Assembly: GCA_046347015.1 (NCBI GenBank)
Contig: JAXMHA010000006.1
Span: 113,064-177,063, forward strand
DNA: 64,000 nt
DNA from: Dokdonella_A sp046347015
GTDB lineage: Bacteria; Pseudomonadota; Gammaproteobacteria; Xanthomonadales; Rhodanobacteraceae
Reading direction: 5' to 3'
The notes below the pieces were generated by a model. It was given only the letters and a program-made list of their open reading frames with translations. It was not told the origin of the DNA and did no database searches. A program made the translations under genes and the position numbers. Shown piece after piece: positions 34,242-43,050 of this stretch. Numbering within the stretch: the stretch's first letter is position 1; the number at the start of each line of letters is the position of its first letter.

Positions 34242-35526
34242 GCTTCGCAGCCGTCTCATCGTCTCCTATGTGCTGTTCGGCATCGCGCTGACCGCGGTCT
34301 TCGCGACCAGTGCGGTGTTCCTGCGCAACTGGCTCGAGGACAAGCTGATCGGCGAGGCGCTGGTCCGCAACCTGTCGGATTACGCGCACAAGTTCTACGA
34401 AGATCCCAACCAGGAGCTGTTCGTCTACCAGAAGATCCGTGGCTACACGTTCAGCGAGCGCAAGTTCGGCAACGTGCCGTTCGCGTGGCGCGACCTGCCG
34501 AACGGCGTGTACGACCTGAACCAGCCGGACGGGAAGGGAGGGCGCGAAGTCTACAAGCTGGCGGTGCGCAAGGATCCCCACTACTGGTTCTTCCTGCAGT
34601 ACGACACCGCGCAGGAACGCCATGCGCAACGCTTGCTGATGGCGTCGCTGGTGCTCGCGGTGCTGGTCTTCTCGGTGTTGTCGGTGGTGATCGGGTTCTG
34701 GTCGTCATCCCGCGTGATGCGGCCGGTGACCGAACTGGCGCGGCGCGTGCAGGCGATGACGCGGGCGGGGCGCTCCGAGCCGCTCAAACCGTATTTCGCC
34801 GATGACGAGGTCGGGCAGGTCGCCGCCGCGTTCGACGACTATTCGTCGCGGCTGACCGAGATGGTCCAGCGCGATCGGGAGTTCAACGCCGACGTCAGCC
34901 ACGAGCTGCGTACGCCGTTGTCGGTGATCGCGAGCACCACCGAGCTGCTGCAGGGATCGCCCGACCTGAGTGACAAGTTGCGCGAGCGCCTGAACCGCAT
35001 CGAGCGGGCGGTGCGCCAGTCGAGCGAGCTGATCGACGCGCTGCTGCTGCTGTCGCGCCGTGAGCGGCAGGCGCCCGACGACGGCGAGACGACCGACATC
35101 GCGCGCATCGTCGAGCAGGTCGTCGACGTGCAGCGTCCGCAACTCGGCGCCAAGCCGGTCGCGGTGTCGGTCGTTATCGAGGAGCCCCTGTCCGTCGCGG
35201 CGCCTTCGTCGGTCGCGGCAGTCGCACTCGGCAACCTGATCGGCAACGCCTTCAAGTACACGGCGCAAGGTGACGTGAACGTCACCGTCGGGCACGGTCG
35301 GGTGAGCATCGAGGACTCGGGTCCCGGCATCGATCCCGGCGATGCCGAGCGACTGTTCGAGCGCGGCGTGCGCGGCACGAAGGAAGGCAAGGGGGGCGGC
35401 CTCGGCCTTGCGATCGTGCGGCGGTTGTGCGAGCTGTACGGTTGGCGCGTGAGCCTCGCGCCGCGACCCCAGGGCGGCGCCGTCGCGACGCTGGAGTTCC
35501 CGAAGCCGGGAGCGGGTAACCAGTAG
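34225..35526 (+). CDS. Sensor histidine kinase, ColS-like
   Basis: 433 residues. TM1 (LIVSYVLFGIALTAVFATSAVFL) precedes a ~100-residue periplasmic domain rich in acidic and aromatic residues (YEDPNQELFVYQK, DPHYWFFLQYD), then TM2 (LLMASLVLAVLVFSVLSVVI) and a HAMP segment. The DHp box is NADVSHELRTPL with phospho-acceptor H226, and the ATPase region has NLIGNAFKY, DSGPGID and GGGLGLAIV. It partners the overlapping response regulator. The signal is unknown; metal/envelope sensing is suggested only by ColS resemblance. Confidence 0.92.
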   Translation: MRYPHRLRSRLIVSYVLFGIALTAVFATSAVFLRNWLEDKLIGEALVRNLSDYAHKFYEDPNQELFVYQKIRGYTFSERKFGNVPFAWRDLPNGVYDLNQPDGKGGREVYKLAVRKDPHYWFFLQYDTAQERHAQRLLMASLVLAVLVFSVLSVVIGFWSSSRVMRPVTELARRVQAMTRAGRSEPLKPYFADDEVGQVAAAFDDYSSRLTEMVQRDREFNADVSHELRTPLSVIASTTELLQGSPDLSDKLRERLNRIERAVRQSSELIDALLLLSRRERQAPDDGETTDIARIVEQVVDVQRPQLGAKPVAVSVVIEEPLSVAAPSSVAAVALGNLIGNAFKYTAQGDVNVTVGHGRVSIEDSGPGIDPGDAERLFERGVRGTKEGKGGGLGLAIVRRLCELYGWRVSLAPRPQGGAVATLEFPKPGAGNQ

Positions 35527-35528
35527 GC

Positions 35529-36446
35529 TCAGGCCTTTTCCAGCCAACCCCACTCATCGCGGGTGCGGCCGTTGAACAGGCCGAAGAAGAGTTCCTGCAT
35601 CCGGCGGGTGACGGGACCGGCCTTGCCGGCGCCGACGCGGCGGCCGTCGATCTCGCGGATCGGCGTGATCTCGGCGGCAGTGCCGCACATGAACACTTCA
35701 TCGGCGAGGTAGAGGTATTCCCGCGGCAAGTCGCGTTCAACCGTGTCGATGCCGTTGGCCCGTGCGAGCGTGATCAGCGAATCCCGGGTGATGCCGTCGA
35801 GGATCGCGGCGCTGACCGGCGTCGTGTGCAGCCGGTCGCCGAAAACGAGGAACAGGTTCTCGCCGGCGCCTTCGCTCAGGAGCCCGGTCGATGCGAGCGC
35901 GATGCCTTCGCCGAAACCAAGCCGCCGCGCCTCGCGCGCGATCAGTTGTCCGGACAGATAATTGCCGCCTGCCTTGGCGCCGGCCGGGATGGTGTTCGGC
36001 GCGAACCGTTGCCAGCTCGAAACGCATGCCGTGATGCCGTTCTCCAGCGCTTCGGGTCCGAGGTACGGGCCCATTTCCCAGGCGGCCACCGCGACATCGG
36101 TCGGCGTCTGCGCGGACAGCCCGAAACCGCCGAGGCCGCGGAACGCGACGGGCCGGAGGTACGACCGTTCGAGTGAGTTCGCGCGCATCACGTCACGGCA
36201 CGCGGAGGTGATCTGCTCCGCGTTGTACGGCATGTCCAGCTCGTAGATCTTCGCCGAGTGGAAGAAGCGCGTGATGTGGTCCGTCAGCCGGAAGATCACG
36301 GCGCCGTCGGGCGTCGGGTAACTGCGGATGCCTTCGAATACCGAAGAGCCGTAGTGCAGGGCGTGCGCCATCACGTGTACGGTTGCCTCGGCCCAGGGTT
36401 TGACCACGCCGTTGTGCCAGATGAATGCGGGGTAGGTCTGGGCCAT
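35529..36446 (-). CDS. ilvE: Branched-chain amino acid aminotransferase
   Basis: 305 residues, PLP fold-type IV. Visible are the N-terminal MAHALHYGSSVFEGIRSY, the PLP lysine in AGAKAGGNYLSGQLI (K158), EGAGENLFLVFG, TRDSLITLARANGI and the phosphate loop EVFMCGTAAEITPI. It interconverts Leu/Ile/Val and their 2-oxo acids, the substrates of the BCKDH encoded further right. It converges with the sensor kinase (2-bp gap). A TAGAAT box precedes it. Confidence 0.96.
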   Translation of the reverse strand: MAQTYPAFIWHNGVVKPWAEATVHVMAHALHYGSSVFEGIRSYPTPDGAVIFRLTDHITRFFHSAKIYELDMPYNAEQITSACRDVMRANSLERSYLRPVAFRGLGGFGLSAQTPTDVAVAAWEMGPYLGPEALENGITACVSSWQRFAPNTIPAGAKAGGNYLSGQLIAREARRLGFGEGIALASTGLLSEGAGENLFLVFGDRLHTTPVSAAILDGITRDSLITLARANGIDTVERDLPREYLYLADEVFMCGTAAEITPIREIDGRRVGAGKAGPVTRRMQELFFGLFNGRTRDEWGWLEKA

Positions 36447-36475
36447 CGCGATGCTCCGTCGGCGTCAAGATTCGA

Positions 36476-36481
36476 ATTCTA
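36476..36481 (-). promoter_or_regulatory. TAGAAT -10 box of ilvE
   Basis: Minus-strand TAGAAT 30 bp before the ilvE ATG. A short GC hairpin (CGCCCG-GAG-CGGGCG, 36488-36502) lies just upstream, at the end of the preceding gene, and may terminate that transcript. Confidence 0.42.
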
Positions 36482-36507
36482 ACAAGCCGCCCGGAGCGGG
36501 CGTGCCG

Positions 36508-37047
36508 CTACCACACGAGCCAGCGGCAGCCGGAGCGGTCGACGACGCCGAACGCGACCTCGCGCTGCACGCCGTGGACGGCGTCGTTCGTCGTGACGAC
36601 CAGCGATTCGGTCCCCGCGTCGGCTCCGTCACCCGCGGCGCCGCCAGCGTCGAATTCGATGCCGAGCGGAACGCCGTCGACCAGCGCCGACAATTCCCCC
36701 ATGCGGGAGTGGACCGCGCCACCGCTCCAGATGACGAGTCCGGCGAGGGCGTTGACATCGTGGCGTTCGACTGCCGCGGCGACGCGCGACTTCAGGTCGT
36801 CGTCGGATGTGGGGCAGGTTCCCGGCGCGGTCGCCGCGGGTGCCGGCCCGGAATCCGGCTGCAGTTGGACCGGTTTCGACCGCGTTGCGCACGGCCGGCC
36901 GGTGAACTCCGGCGTACCGTCCGGGCCGATGCAGCGGTGGATCGTTTGCGTCGCGATGGGTTCGCCCGGCGGTGGCCCCGGTTGTGCGACTGCGGCGGCC
37001 GCGAACACGGCGAGGATTGGCGCGCCCGCGACCGGGAATGCATTCAC
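36508..37047 (-). CDS. Exported protein with DUF4124-like N-terminal segment
   Basis: 179 residues from a GTG whose G-T-G-A overlaps the metF stop. A short hydrophobic export signal (APILAVFAAAAVAQ) is followed by TIHRCIGPDGTPEFTGRPC, the CxxxDGxxxFxxxPC pattern of DUF4124 proteins. The remainder has no recognisable domain and ends GCRWLVW. It is co-translated with metF, but no functional link is evident. Confidence 0.6.
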   Translation of the reverse strand: MNAFPVAGAPILAVFAAAAVAQPGPPPGEPIATQTIHRCIGPDGTPEFTGRPCATRSKPVQLQPDSGPAPAATAPGTCPTSDDDLKSRVAAAVERHDVNALAGLVIWSGGAVHSRMGELSALVDGVPLGIEFDAGGAAGDGADAGTESLVVTTNDAVHGVQREVAFGVVDRSGCRWLVW

Positions 37048-37907
37048 GCCATGCGCTCGAGCACGGCGAGAGTGGCCTGCGCGCGGTTCAGCGTATAGAC
37101 GTGCAGGGCCGGTGCGCCACCCTCGATGAGCCGGCGGCACAACGATGCGACGACATCGGCTCCGAACTCGCGGATGCTGCCGCTGTCATCGCCGTACGCC
37201 AACATCCGCTTGCCGATCCAGCGCGGGATTTCGGCACCGCAGGCGTCGGAGAAGCGCCGCAATTGCGAGAAGTTCGAGATCGGCATGATGCCCGGGACGA
37301 TGGGGACGTTGATCCCGGCGTGCTGCGCATCGTCGACGAAGCGGAAATAGGCATCCGGGTTGAAGAAGTATTGCGTGATCGCGCCGTTGGCGCCGGCATC
37401 GACCTTGGCCTTGAAGTGCTTCAGCTCCGCCTTCGCGTGCTCCGACTGCGGGTGGCATTCGGGGTAGCACGCCACCTCGATGTGGAAGTGGCTGCCATGG
37501 CGATCGCGGATGAAGCCGACGAGCTCGCTCGCGTAGCGGAAGTCACCCGGTGAAGCCATGCCGGAGGGCAGGTCGCCGCGCAGCGCGACGATCCGCCGGC
37601 AGCCCAGCGCCTTGTACTGCGCGAGCAGTGCGTCGATCTCCACCCGCGAACCACCCATGCACGAGACATGTGGTGCGACCTCGAGGCCGTGGGATTCGCG
37701 CAGGTGCTGTACGGTGCGTGGCGTCTGCGTCAACGTCGACCCGCCGGCCCCGAACGTCACGCTGACGTATTCCGGATTCACCGATTTCAGCTTCGGCAGC
37801 GCGCGATCGAGCTGCGCGATCTGCTCGTCGGTCTTGGGGGGGAAGAATTCCAGCGAGCAGGGAACCGGAAGGCGGTGAGTCGTGAGTCGTGAGTCGTGAG
37901 TTGTCAC
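37044..37907 (-). CDS. metF: Methylenetetrahydrofolate reductase
   Basis: About 287 residues, TIM-barrel flavoprotein: SLEFFPPKTDEQ, YVSVTFGAGGST, CRRIVALRGDLPSG, GANGAITQYFFNPDAYFRF and VPIVPGIMPISNFSQL. It makes 5-methyl-THF for homocysteine methylation. The only usable start, GTG 37907, overlaps the stop of the four-helix-bundle gene. Codons 2-11 are encoded by a 7-bp tandem repeat (VTTHDSRLTTH), so the N-terminus is not native-looking. It sits in the ahcY operon under SAH-responsive control. Confidence 0.94.
   Translation of the reverse strand: MTTHDSRLTTHRLPVPCSLEFFPPKTDEQIAQLDRALPKLKSVNPEYVSVTFGAGGSTLTQTPRTVQHLRESHGLEVAPHVSCMGGSRVEIDALLAQYKALGCRRIVALRGDLPSGMASPGDFRYASELVGFIRDRHGSHFHIEVACYPECHPQSEHAKAELKHFKAKVDAGANGAITQYFFNPDAYFRFVDDAQHAGINVPIVPGIMPISNFSQLRRFSDACGAEIPRWIGKRMLAYGDDSGSIREFGADVVASLCRRLIEGGAPALHVYTLNRAQATLAVLERMA
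37875..37902 (+). repeat. Four-copy heptamer tandem repeat within the 5' end of metF
   Basis: GTGAGTC x3 then GTGAGTT (plus strand). It lies wholly inside metF codons 2-11. The unit is not a multiple of three, so copy-number change would shift the metF frame. A related but inverted array lies at 38293-38312. Confidence 0.9.
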
Positions 37908-38278
37908 TTCCGTTCCTTTTGCTGCCTCTTGTTGGAAGTGATCAACGCGTTCAACTTCGCGAACAGCGAAACAAACCGTTCTGCCAGCTCATCATGCTTT
38001 GAGACGAACTCAAGATCGCGTGCGAGCCAGAGTTGGGTATCCAGTTCAATGAGCGAGCCACGCGCAATTTGCAGATATCTAATGAGTCCGGGCCGAGTTC
38101 CGCAGGCAGCGCCTTCGGCGATATTGGAAGGAACACTGATCGCGGCCCGGCGCATCTGCGCCGACAGGCCGAAACGCTCATCGGCAGGGAACTCGCGCGT
38201 GACCGAATAGACGATGCGCACGAGGCGCATCGCCTCCTTCCATACTTCCAGATCGTAGTGTTTTGGCCTGAGCGTCAT
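37904..38278 (-). CDS. Four-helix-bundle protein (23S rRNA intervening-sequence/S23 family)
   Basis: 124 residues: HYDLEVWKEAMRLVRIVYSVT, FGLSAQMRRAAISVPSNIAEG, LIRYLQIARGSLIELDTQL and a C-terminal basic tail. This is the classic pattern of TIGR02436-type four-helix-bundle proteins, first seen encoded in 23S rRNA intervening sequences and scattered singly through many genomes. Function unknown. Its G+C content is visibly lower than its neighbours, and it is wedged between ahcY and metF with inverted heptamer arrays on both sides, suggesting acquisition by insertion. Its TGA overlaps the metF GTG. Confidence 0.88.
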   Translation of the reverse strand: MTLRPKHYDLEVWKEAMRLVRIVYSVTREFPADERFGLSAQMRRAAISVPSNIAEGAACGTRPGLIRYLQIARGSLIELDTQLWLARDLEFVSKHDELAERFVSLFAKLNALITSNKRQQKERK

Positions 38279-38292
38279 TCGACAACATCCTG

Positions 38293-38312
38293 CTCACCAC
38301 TCACCACTCACG
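38293..38312 (+). repeat. Heptamer array at the ahcY end of the four-helix-bundle gene
   Basis: CTCACCA x2 plus CTCACG. In reverse complement this is a degenerate form of the GTGAGTC array at 37875-37902, so the two arrays are inverted around the inserted gene. It ends exactly at the ahcY stop codon. Confidence 0.75.
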
Positions 38313-39746
<1,434 letters not shown>

Positions 39747-39777
39747 GGCGGTGCTCCGTTGTCGAGGATGGACCAAC

Positions 39778-39906
39778 GGGCGCCGTACCGGTGGAGAGCG
39801 CGGCCAAGGATGACCGCTTCCTGCGATCGCATTGGCTTCGTGCAGACGCTCCGCAGGATCCTCACCGAGCCTGGCCGGAGAACCCCGGTCGCAGCGCCCC
39901 TCGGTG
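39778..39906 (-). promoter_or_regulatory. SAH riboswitch in the ahcY leader
   Basis: Minus-strand leader: P1 pairs CACCGAG (39906-39900) with CTCGGTG further down. The conserved core GGGCGCTGCGACC follows the 5' arm, AGGCTCGG closes P1, and GGCGCCC (39784-39778) pairs with GGGCGC to form the pseudoknot. Order and sequences match the known SAH riboswitch class found before ahcY/metF/metH. The segment between P1 and the pseudoknot 3' strand is longer than minimal examples. It would switch on expression when SAH accumulates. Confidence 0.85.
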
Positions 39907-39915
39907 GGGACGGGC

Positions 39916-39946
39916 AGTATATATCTTTCCGTCGCGATGGAAAGAT
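39916..39946 (-). promoter_or_regulatory. ahcY promoter overlapped by a 24-bp palindrome
   Basis: TATACT (39916-39921, minus strand) is a good -10 whose start site (about 39909) lies just before the riboswitch. Immediately upstream is ATCTTTCC-N8-GGAAAGAT (39923-39946), whose spacer itself contains TCGCGA. It covers the -35/spacer region, an ideal repressor position. ArsR-family SahR repressors control SAM-cycle genes with AT-rich dyads; assignment to SahR is a guess. Confidence 0.55.
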
Positions 39947-39984
39947 GAATGGGTGGCTCGCGCCTCGAACCCCCGGGAACTCGT

Positions 39985-40063
39985 GCCAAGGCCGGGCGGC
40001 CTTGGCGTTGCTTCGTTCAAGGACTTGCCGGGGCGGCGTCCCGGCCGGCATTGCGCCGGCCGG
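39985..40063 (-). terminator. Two strong hairpins after the secreted 964-residue protein gene
   Basis: The nearer hairpin has a 9-bp stem CCGGCCGGC/GCCGGCCGG with loop ATTGC (40041-40063). The second has a 9-bp stem GCCAAGGCC/GGCCTTGGC with loop GGGC (39985-40006). Neither has a U-run on the minus strand. Together they separate the secreted-protein gene from the ahcY promoter. Confidence 0.5.
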
Positions 40064-40083
40064 ATATCCGGTTCCCGATCAGC

Positions 40084-42978
40084 CTACTGGCAGGCCGTCA
40101 CCGAGAAGTCGTCGAGGTACATCCCGTTCGGCGCCGGCGCGGTCGCGTTCGGGTCGCTCACCGCGCGGAAGTGCAACTGCACGGCGTGTCCGGCGTAACC
40201 CGAAAGGTCCACTACCGCGTGGATCGGTGGCGTCGCCGGCGCATAGCACCAGCCGTACTCGCCCGCGTTGACTTCGCCTGAAGTGACGAGTCCGTCGTAC
40301 GGGTCGGTCAGCATGTGCGAGTCGTCGAGGTAGGTGTAATCCGTCGCGCCATCGACGGCGATCTCCAGCGTCCCATTGTCATAGCACTGGTCGGGAGGAA
40401 AGGTCTCGAAGCTGTGGTAGGTGTCGTACGCCGCGAACACCGACACCGCGCCGGCCGGCACCGTGATCGACGGTGACAGCAGGCCGCGGTCACTGTCCGT
40501 TCCGTTGTCGGGCACGCCCCACACGGTTGTCGAGAGGCCGGTGCCGCCCGGCGCGTTCTGCTGCGACCAACCGGTCGCACCGCTGCCGTCGGTTGTCCAG
40601 CCGTTGGCGCCACTCTGGAAGTCGTCCGAGAACAGTGTCGTCGCTGTCGTACCGGACGGACACGTGCCCGGAACGCCGGTGGTGAAGCTGTACGTCGCGG
40701 ATACCGCGCCGGCGCCGCAATAGTTGTTCGGCGTGACGCGCCAGTAGTACGTCGTGTTCTGGTCGAGCACGATGCTGACGGACCACGACGTGTCGCTGGT
40801 CGTGCCGCTCGCGACGACGTTGGTGAAGGCCGCGTCGCTGGCCACCTCGACGAAGTAACTCAACGCGCCCGGATCCGCCGCCCAGCTCAACAGCGCGCGT
40901 ACCGACACGCCGGTCGCTCCGTCGGCCGGAGAGGTCAACGCTGGCGCGCCGGTGGCCGTGGCCGAGACGCCGAGCTGCAGGCCGATCGAGCGGGTCAGGC
41001 TGCCGCTGGTGCCGTCCACGTTGAATGCATACTCGCCGGTCGGCAGCGCGGCGCCCCCGGTCAGGGTCAGCACGCTCGTCCCGGGCGCATCGATCGGGTT
41101 GGTGGAGAAGCCGGCGGTGGCGCCGCTCGGAACATTGTTCGCGGCCAGCGTGACCTGCCCGGTGAAGCCGCTCAGGACACCGGCGCGCAACTGGTACGCG
41201 GGATCCCCCGTCGCGGTCGCGCCGCACACCTCGACGCGCTTCGGTGAATCGGCGACCAGCGCGAAGTCCGGCTGGCCGCAGTTGTCGAAGCGGAACGTGC
41301 ACACGTGCGTCTGCCAGTGCGAGCTGGCCGTCGTCGGGTAGTATTCGTTCGTGTACCAGAACGTGCACTGGTCGCTCGGATCGACGCTCATCGCCGAATA
41401 GTCGCCCCAGCGGTTGGACGAACTGGTCTGTGAACCGTTGGCGATGCCGTCGGTGCAGGATTGCTCGCCGCGCAGCGTCGCCGCGGGATCTCCGAGCGTA
41501 CGGCCGGTAATGCGGATCTGCGGGTTTGTCACATCGCTCGACACCGAATAACCGACACCGATGTCGGCGTTCTGGTCGATTGCGATGCCGCCCATCCAGC
41601 GGTTGTCGGAATCCGGCGCGAACACGCCTTCGTCGACCAGCGTCTTGGTCATCGGCGCGGGTGTCGTCAAGGGCGGCAGCGGCGTGCCGTCGAAGCCGTC
41701 GCCGAAGATGCGGTCACCGCCGCCGCTCGCCGCCGGTTCGAGGTCGAAATGCACCCAGTCGATCGCGCCCTGCTGCACGTTGCCGAGGACGACGTGGTTG
41801 ACGACCAGCGACATCGTCGTCGGCGCGCCAGCCGGGAACGCTCGGGCATTGGCCCGGAACATGATGTGGGTGCCGAAGGGATCGAGCCCGTTCGGAGTGC
41901 CCGGCTGTGGCACCTCGTTGAAGTACGGCGTGAACGGCGCGGTGGCCGTGACGAGGTCCGGTTCGGTCGAAATCACGCTGTTGGCGGGATTCGTCCAGTC
42001 GAGGCAAAGGTTCCAGAACTCGTAGGCAGTGCCGTCCGCCGTGAAGTGGACGTACGCCGGGCAACTTCCGGCGGGCGCGTCGAGCGGGCCGGTCAGGTTG
42101 ATTGGCTCGATGCCGTAGGCGTCGTAACCCGGGAACCGCACGACGGCGGCATCGGCGCCGGTCAGCATGGCGTCGCGCTGCATCGCGATCATCGCGGCGC
42201 CGACGAAGCTGTTGCCGTTGAATTCGTGGGTCGTCAGCAGGTACGCGTCCTGGCTCTGCCCGGTGTCGGTCCACACCGCTAGCTTGCCGTAGTCGCCGAA
42301 GTACGGCCACTGGAACTCGTAGCGGTACCAGGTGCCGAGCGGGTCGGAAGTCGTCGACACCGCGACGCACTGGCCGTACGGGGACGACGTGACGAACTGG
42401 CTCGCGATCCAGCGGTGCGCGCGCGCGTCCCATGTGATCAGCGGGTCGCCGGAATTCGTCGTTTCGCACTTGCCGCCGAAACCCGTCCAGAACGCGTTGC
42501 CCGGAGTCTGCGCCTGCACGATGCTGCCGTCGGTCTTGTCGTAGATCGTGAAACTCGTGTTGACCCATTGGATGTAGTACTGGTCGCCGACATCGCCTTC
42601 GGTGTCGGGTGGCAGGCAGCCACCGCCGCAGGCGGTCCAATCCATCGCATCGAACGACAACAGGACATCGGGCGCCGGCGTTCCACTCGGCGTGGTCTGC
42701 ATCACGAAGCCCGGCGACTTCACGGTGTGTTTCGGCGTCGAGCCCGGGCGGGGCTTCAGCAGGATGTTCGGGACGAGGTAGGGTTCCTGCTCACTGCCGC
42801 GCGGCGCCTGCGGCGGCAACATGCGGATGATGTCGCGCAACGGCGCCGAGACATCATGCTTGAGTGCGTGCGTGATGGTCGGCTGGTGCGGTGCCGGCGA
42901 ACTTGCGGCGAGGGCATCCGCGGAAACGAATACGGCAAGAAGGCCGGCAACGATTGCGGCCAGACGGAACGACGGCAT
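40084..42978 (-). CDS. Large secreted protein with a fibronectin-III-like domain and GDGFDG tag
   Basis: 964 residues. The signal peptide (MPSFRLAAIVAGLLAVFVSADALA) is followed by a long beta-rich region with CGGGCLPPDTEGDVGDQYYI, then an IFGDGFDG motif. This resembles short GDGFE tags seen in Rhodanobacteraceae exported proteins. A Fn3-like segment (TSPADGATGVSVRALLSW) and a C-terminal jelly-roll-type domain (TLFSDDFQSGANGW ... YLDDFSVTAC) follow. Ten or more cysteines suggest disulfides. No catalytic motif recognised; adhesion or polymer binding is possible. The start has GGGGA upstream. Confidence 0.75.
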   Translation of the reverse strand: MPSFRLAAIVAGLLAVFVSADALAASSPAPHQPTITHALKHDVSAPLRDIIRMLPPQAPRGSEQEPYLVPNILLKPRPGSTPKHTVKSPGFVMQTTPSGTPAPDVLLSFDAMDWTACGGGCLPPDTEGDVGDQYYIQWVNTSFTIYDKTDGSIVQAQTPGNAFWTGFGGKCETTNSGDPLITWDARAHRWIASQFVTSSPYGQCVAVSTTSDPLGTWYRYEFQWPYFGDYGKLAVWTDTGQSQDAYLLTTHEFNGNSFVGAAMIAMQRDAMLTGADAAVVRFPGYDAYGIEPINLTGPLDAPAGSCPAYVHFTADGTAYEFWNLCLDWTNPANSVISTEPDLVTATAPFTPYFNEVPQPGTPNGLDPFGTHIMFRANARAFPAGAPTTMSLVVNHVVLGNVQQGAIDWVHFDLEPAASGGGDRIFGDGFDGTPLPPLTTPAPMTKTLVDEGVFAPDSDNRWMGGIAIDQNADIGVGYSVSSDVTNPQIRITGRTLGDPAATLRGEQSCTDGIANGSQTSSSNRWGDYSAMSVDPSDQCTFWYTNEYYPTTASSHWQTHVCTFRFDNCGQPDFALVADSPKRVEVCGATATGDPAYQLRAGVLSGFTGQVTLAANNVPSGATAGFSTNPIDAPGTSVLTLTGGAALPTGEYAFNVDGTSGSLTRSIGLQLGVSATATGAPALTSPADGATGVSVRALLSWAADPGALSYFVEVASDAAFTNVVASGTTSDTSWSVSIVLDQNTTYYWRVTPNNYCGAGAVSATYSFTTGVPGTCPSGTTATTLFSDDFQSGANGWTTDGSGATGWSQQNAPGGTGLSTTVWGVPDNGTDSDRGLLSPSITVPAGAVSVFAAYDTYHSFETFPPDQCYDNGTLEIAVDGATDYTYLDDSHMLTDPYDGLVTSGEVNAGEYGWCYAPATPPIHAVVDLSGYAGHAVQLHFRAVSDPNATAPAPNGMYLDDFSVTACQ

Positions 42979-43050
42979 TGGCAATCCCCAGTGGTGGCTT
43001 CGCCGGTGAGTGATCCGACCGGTTGCGCCACCGGCGGCGCAACCTTCGCG

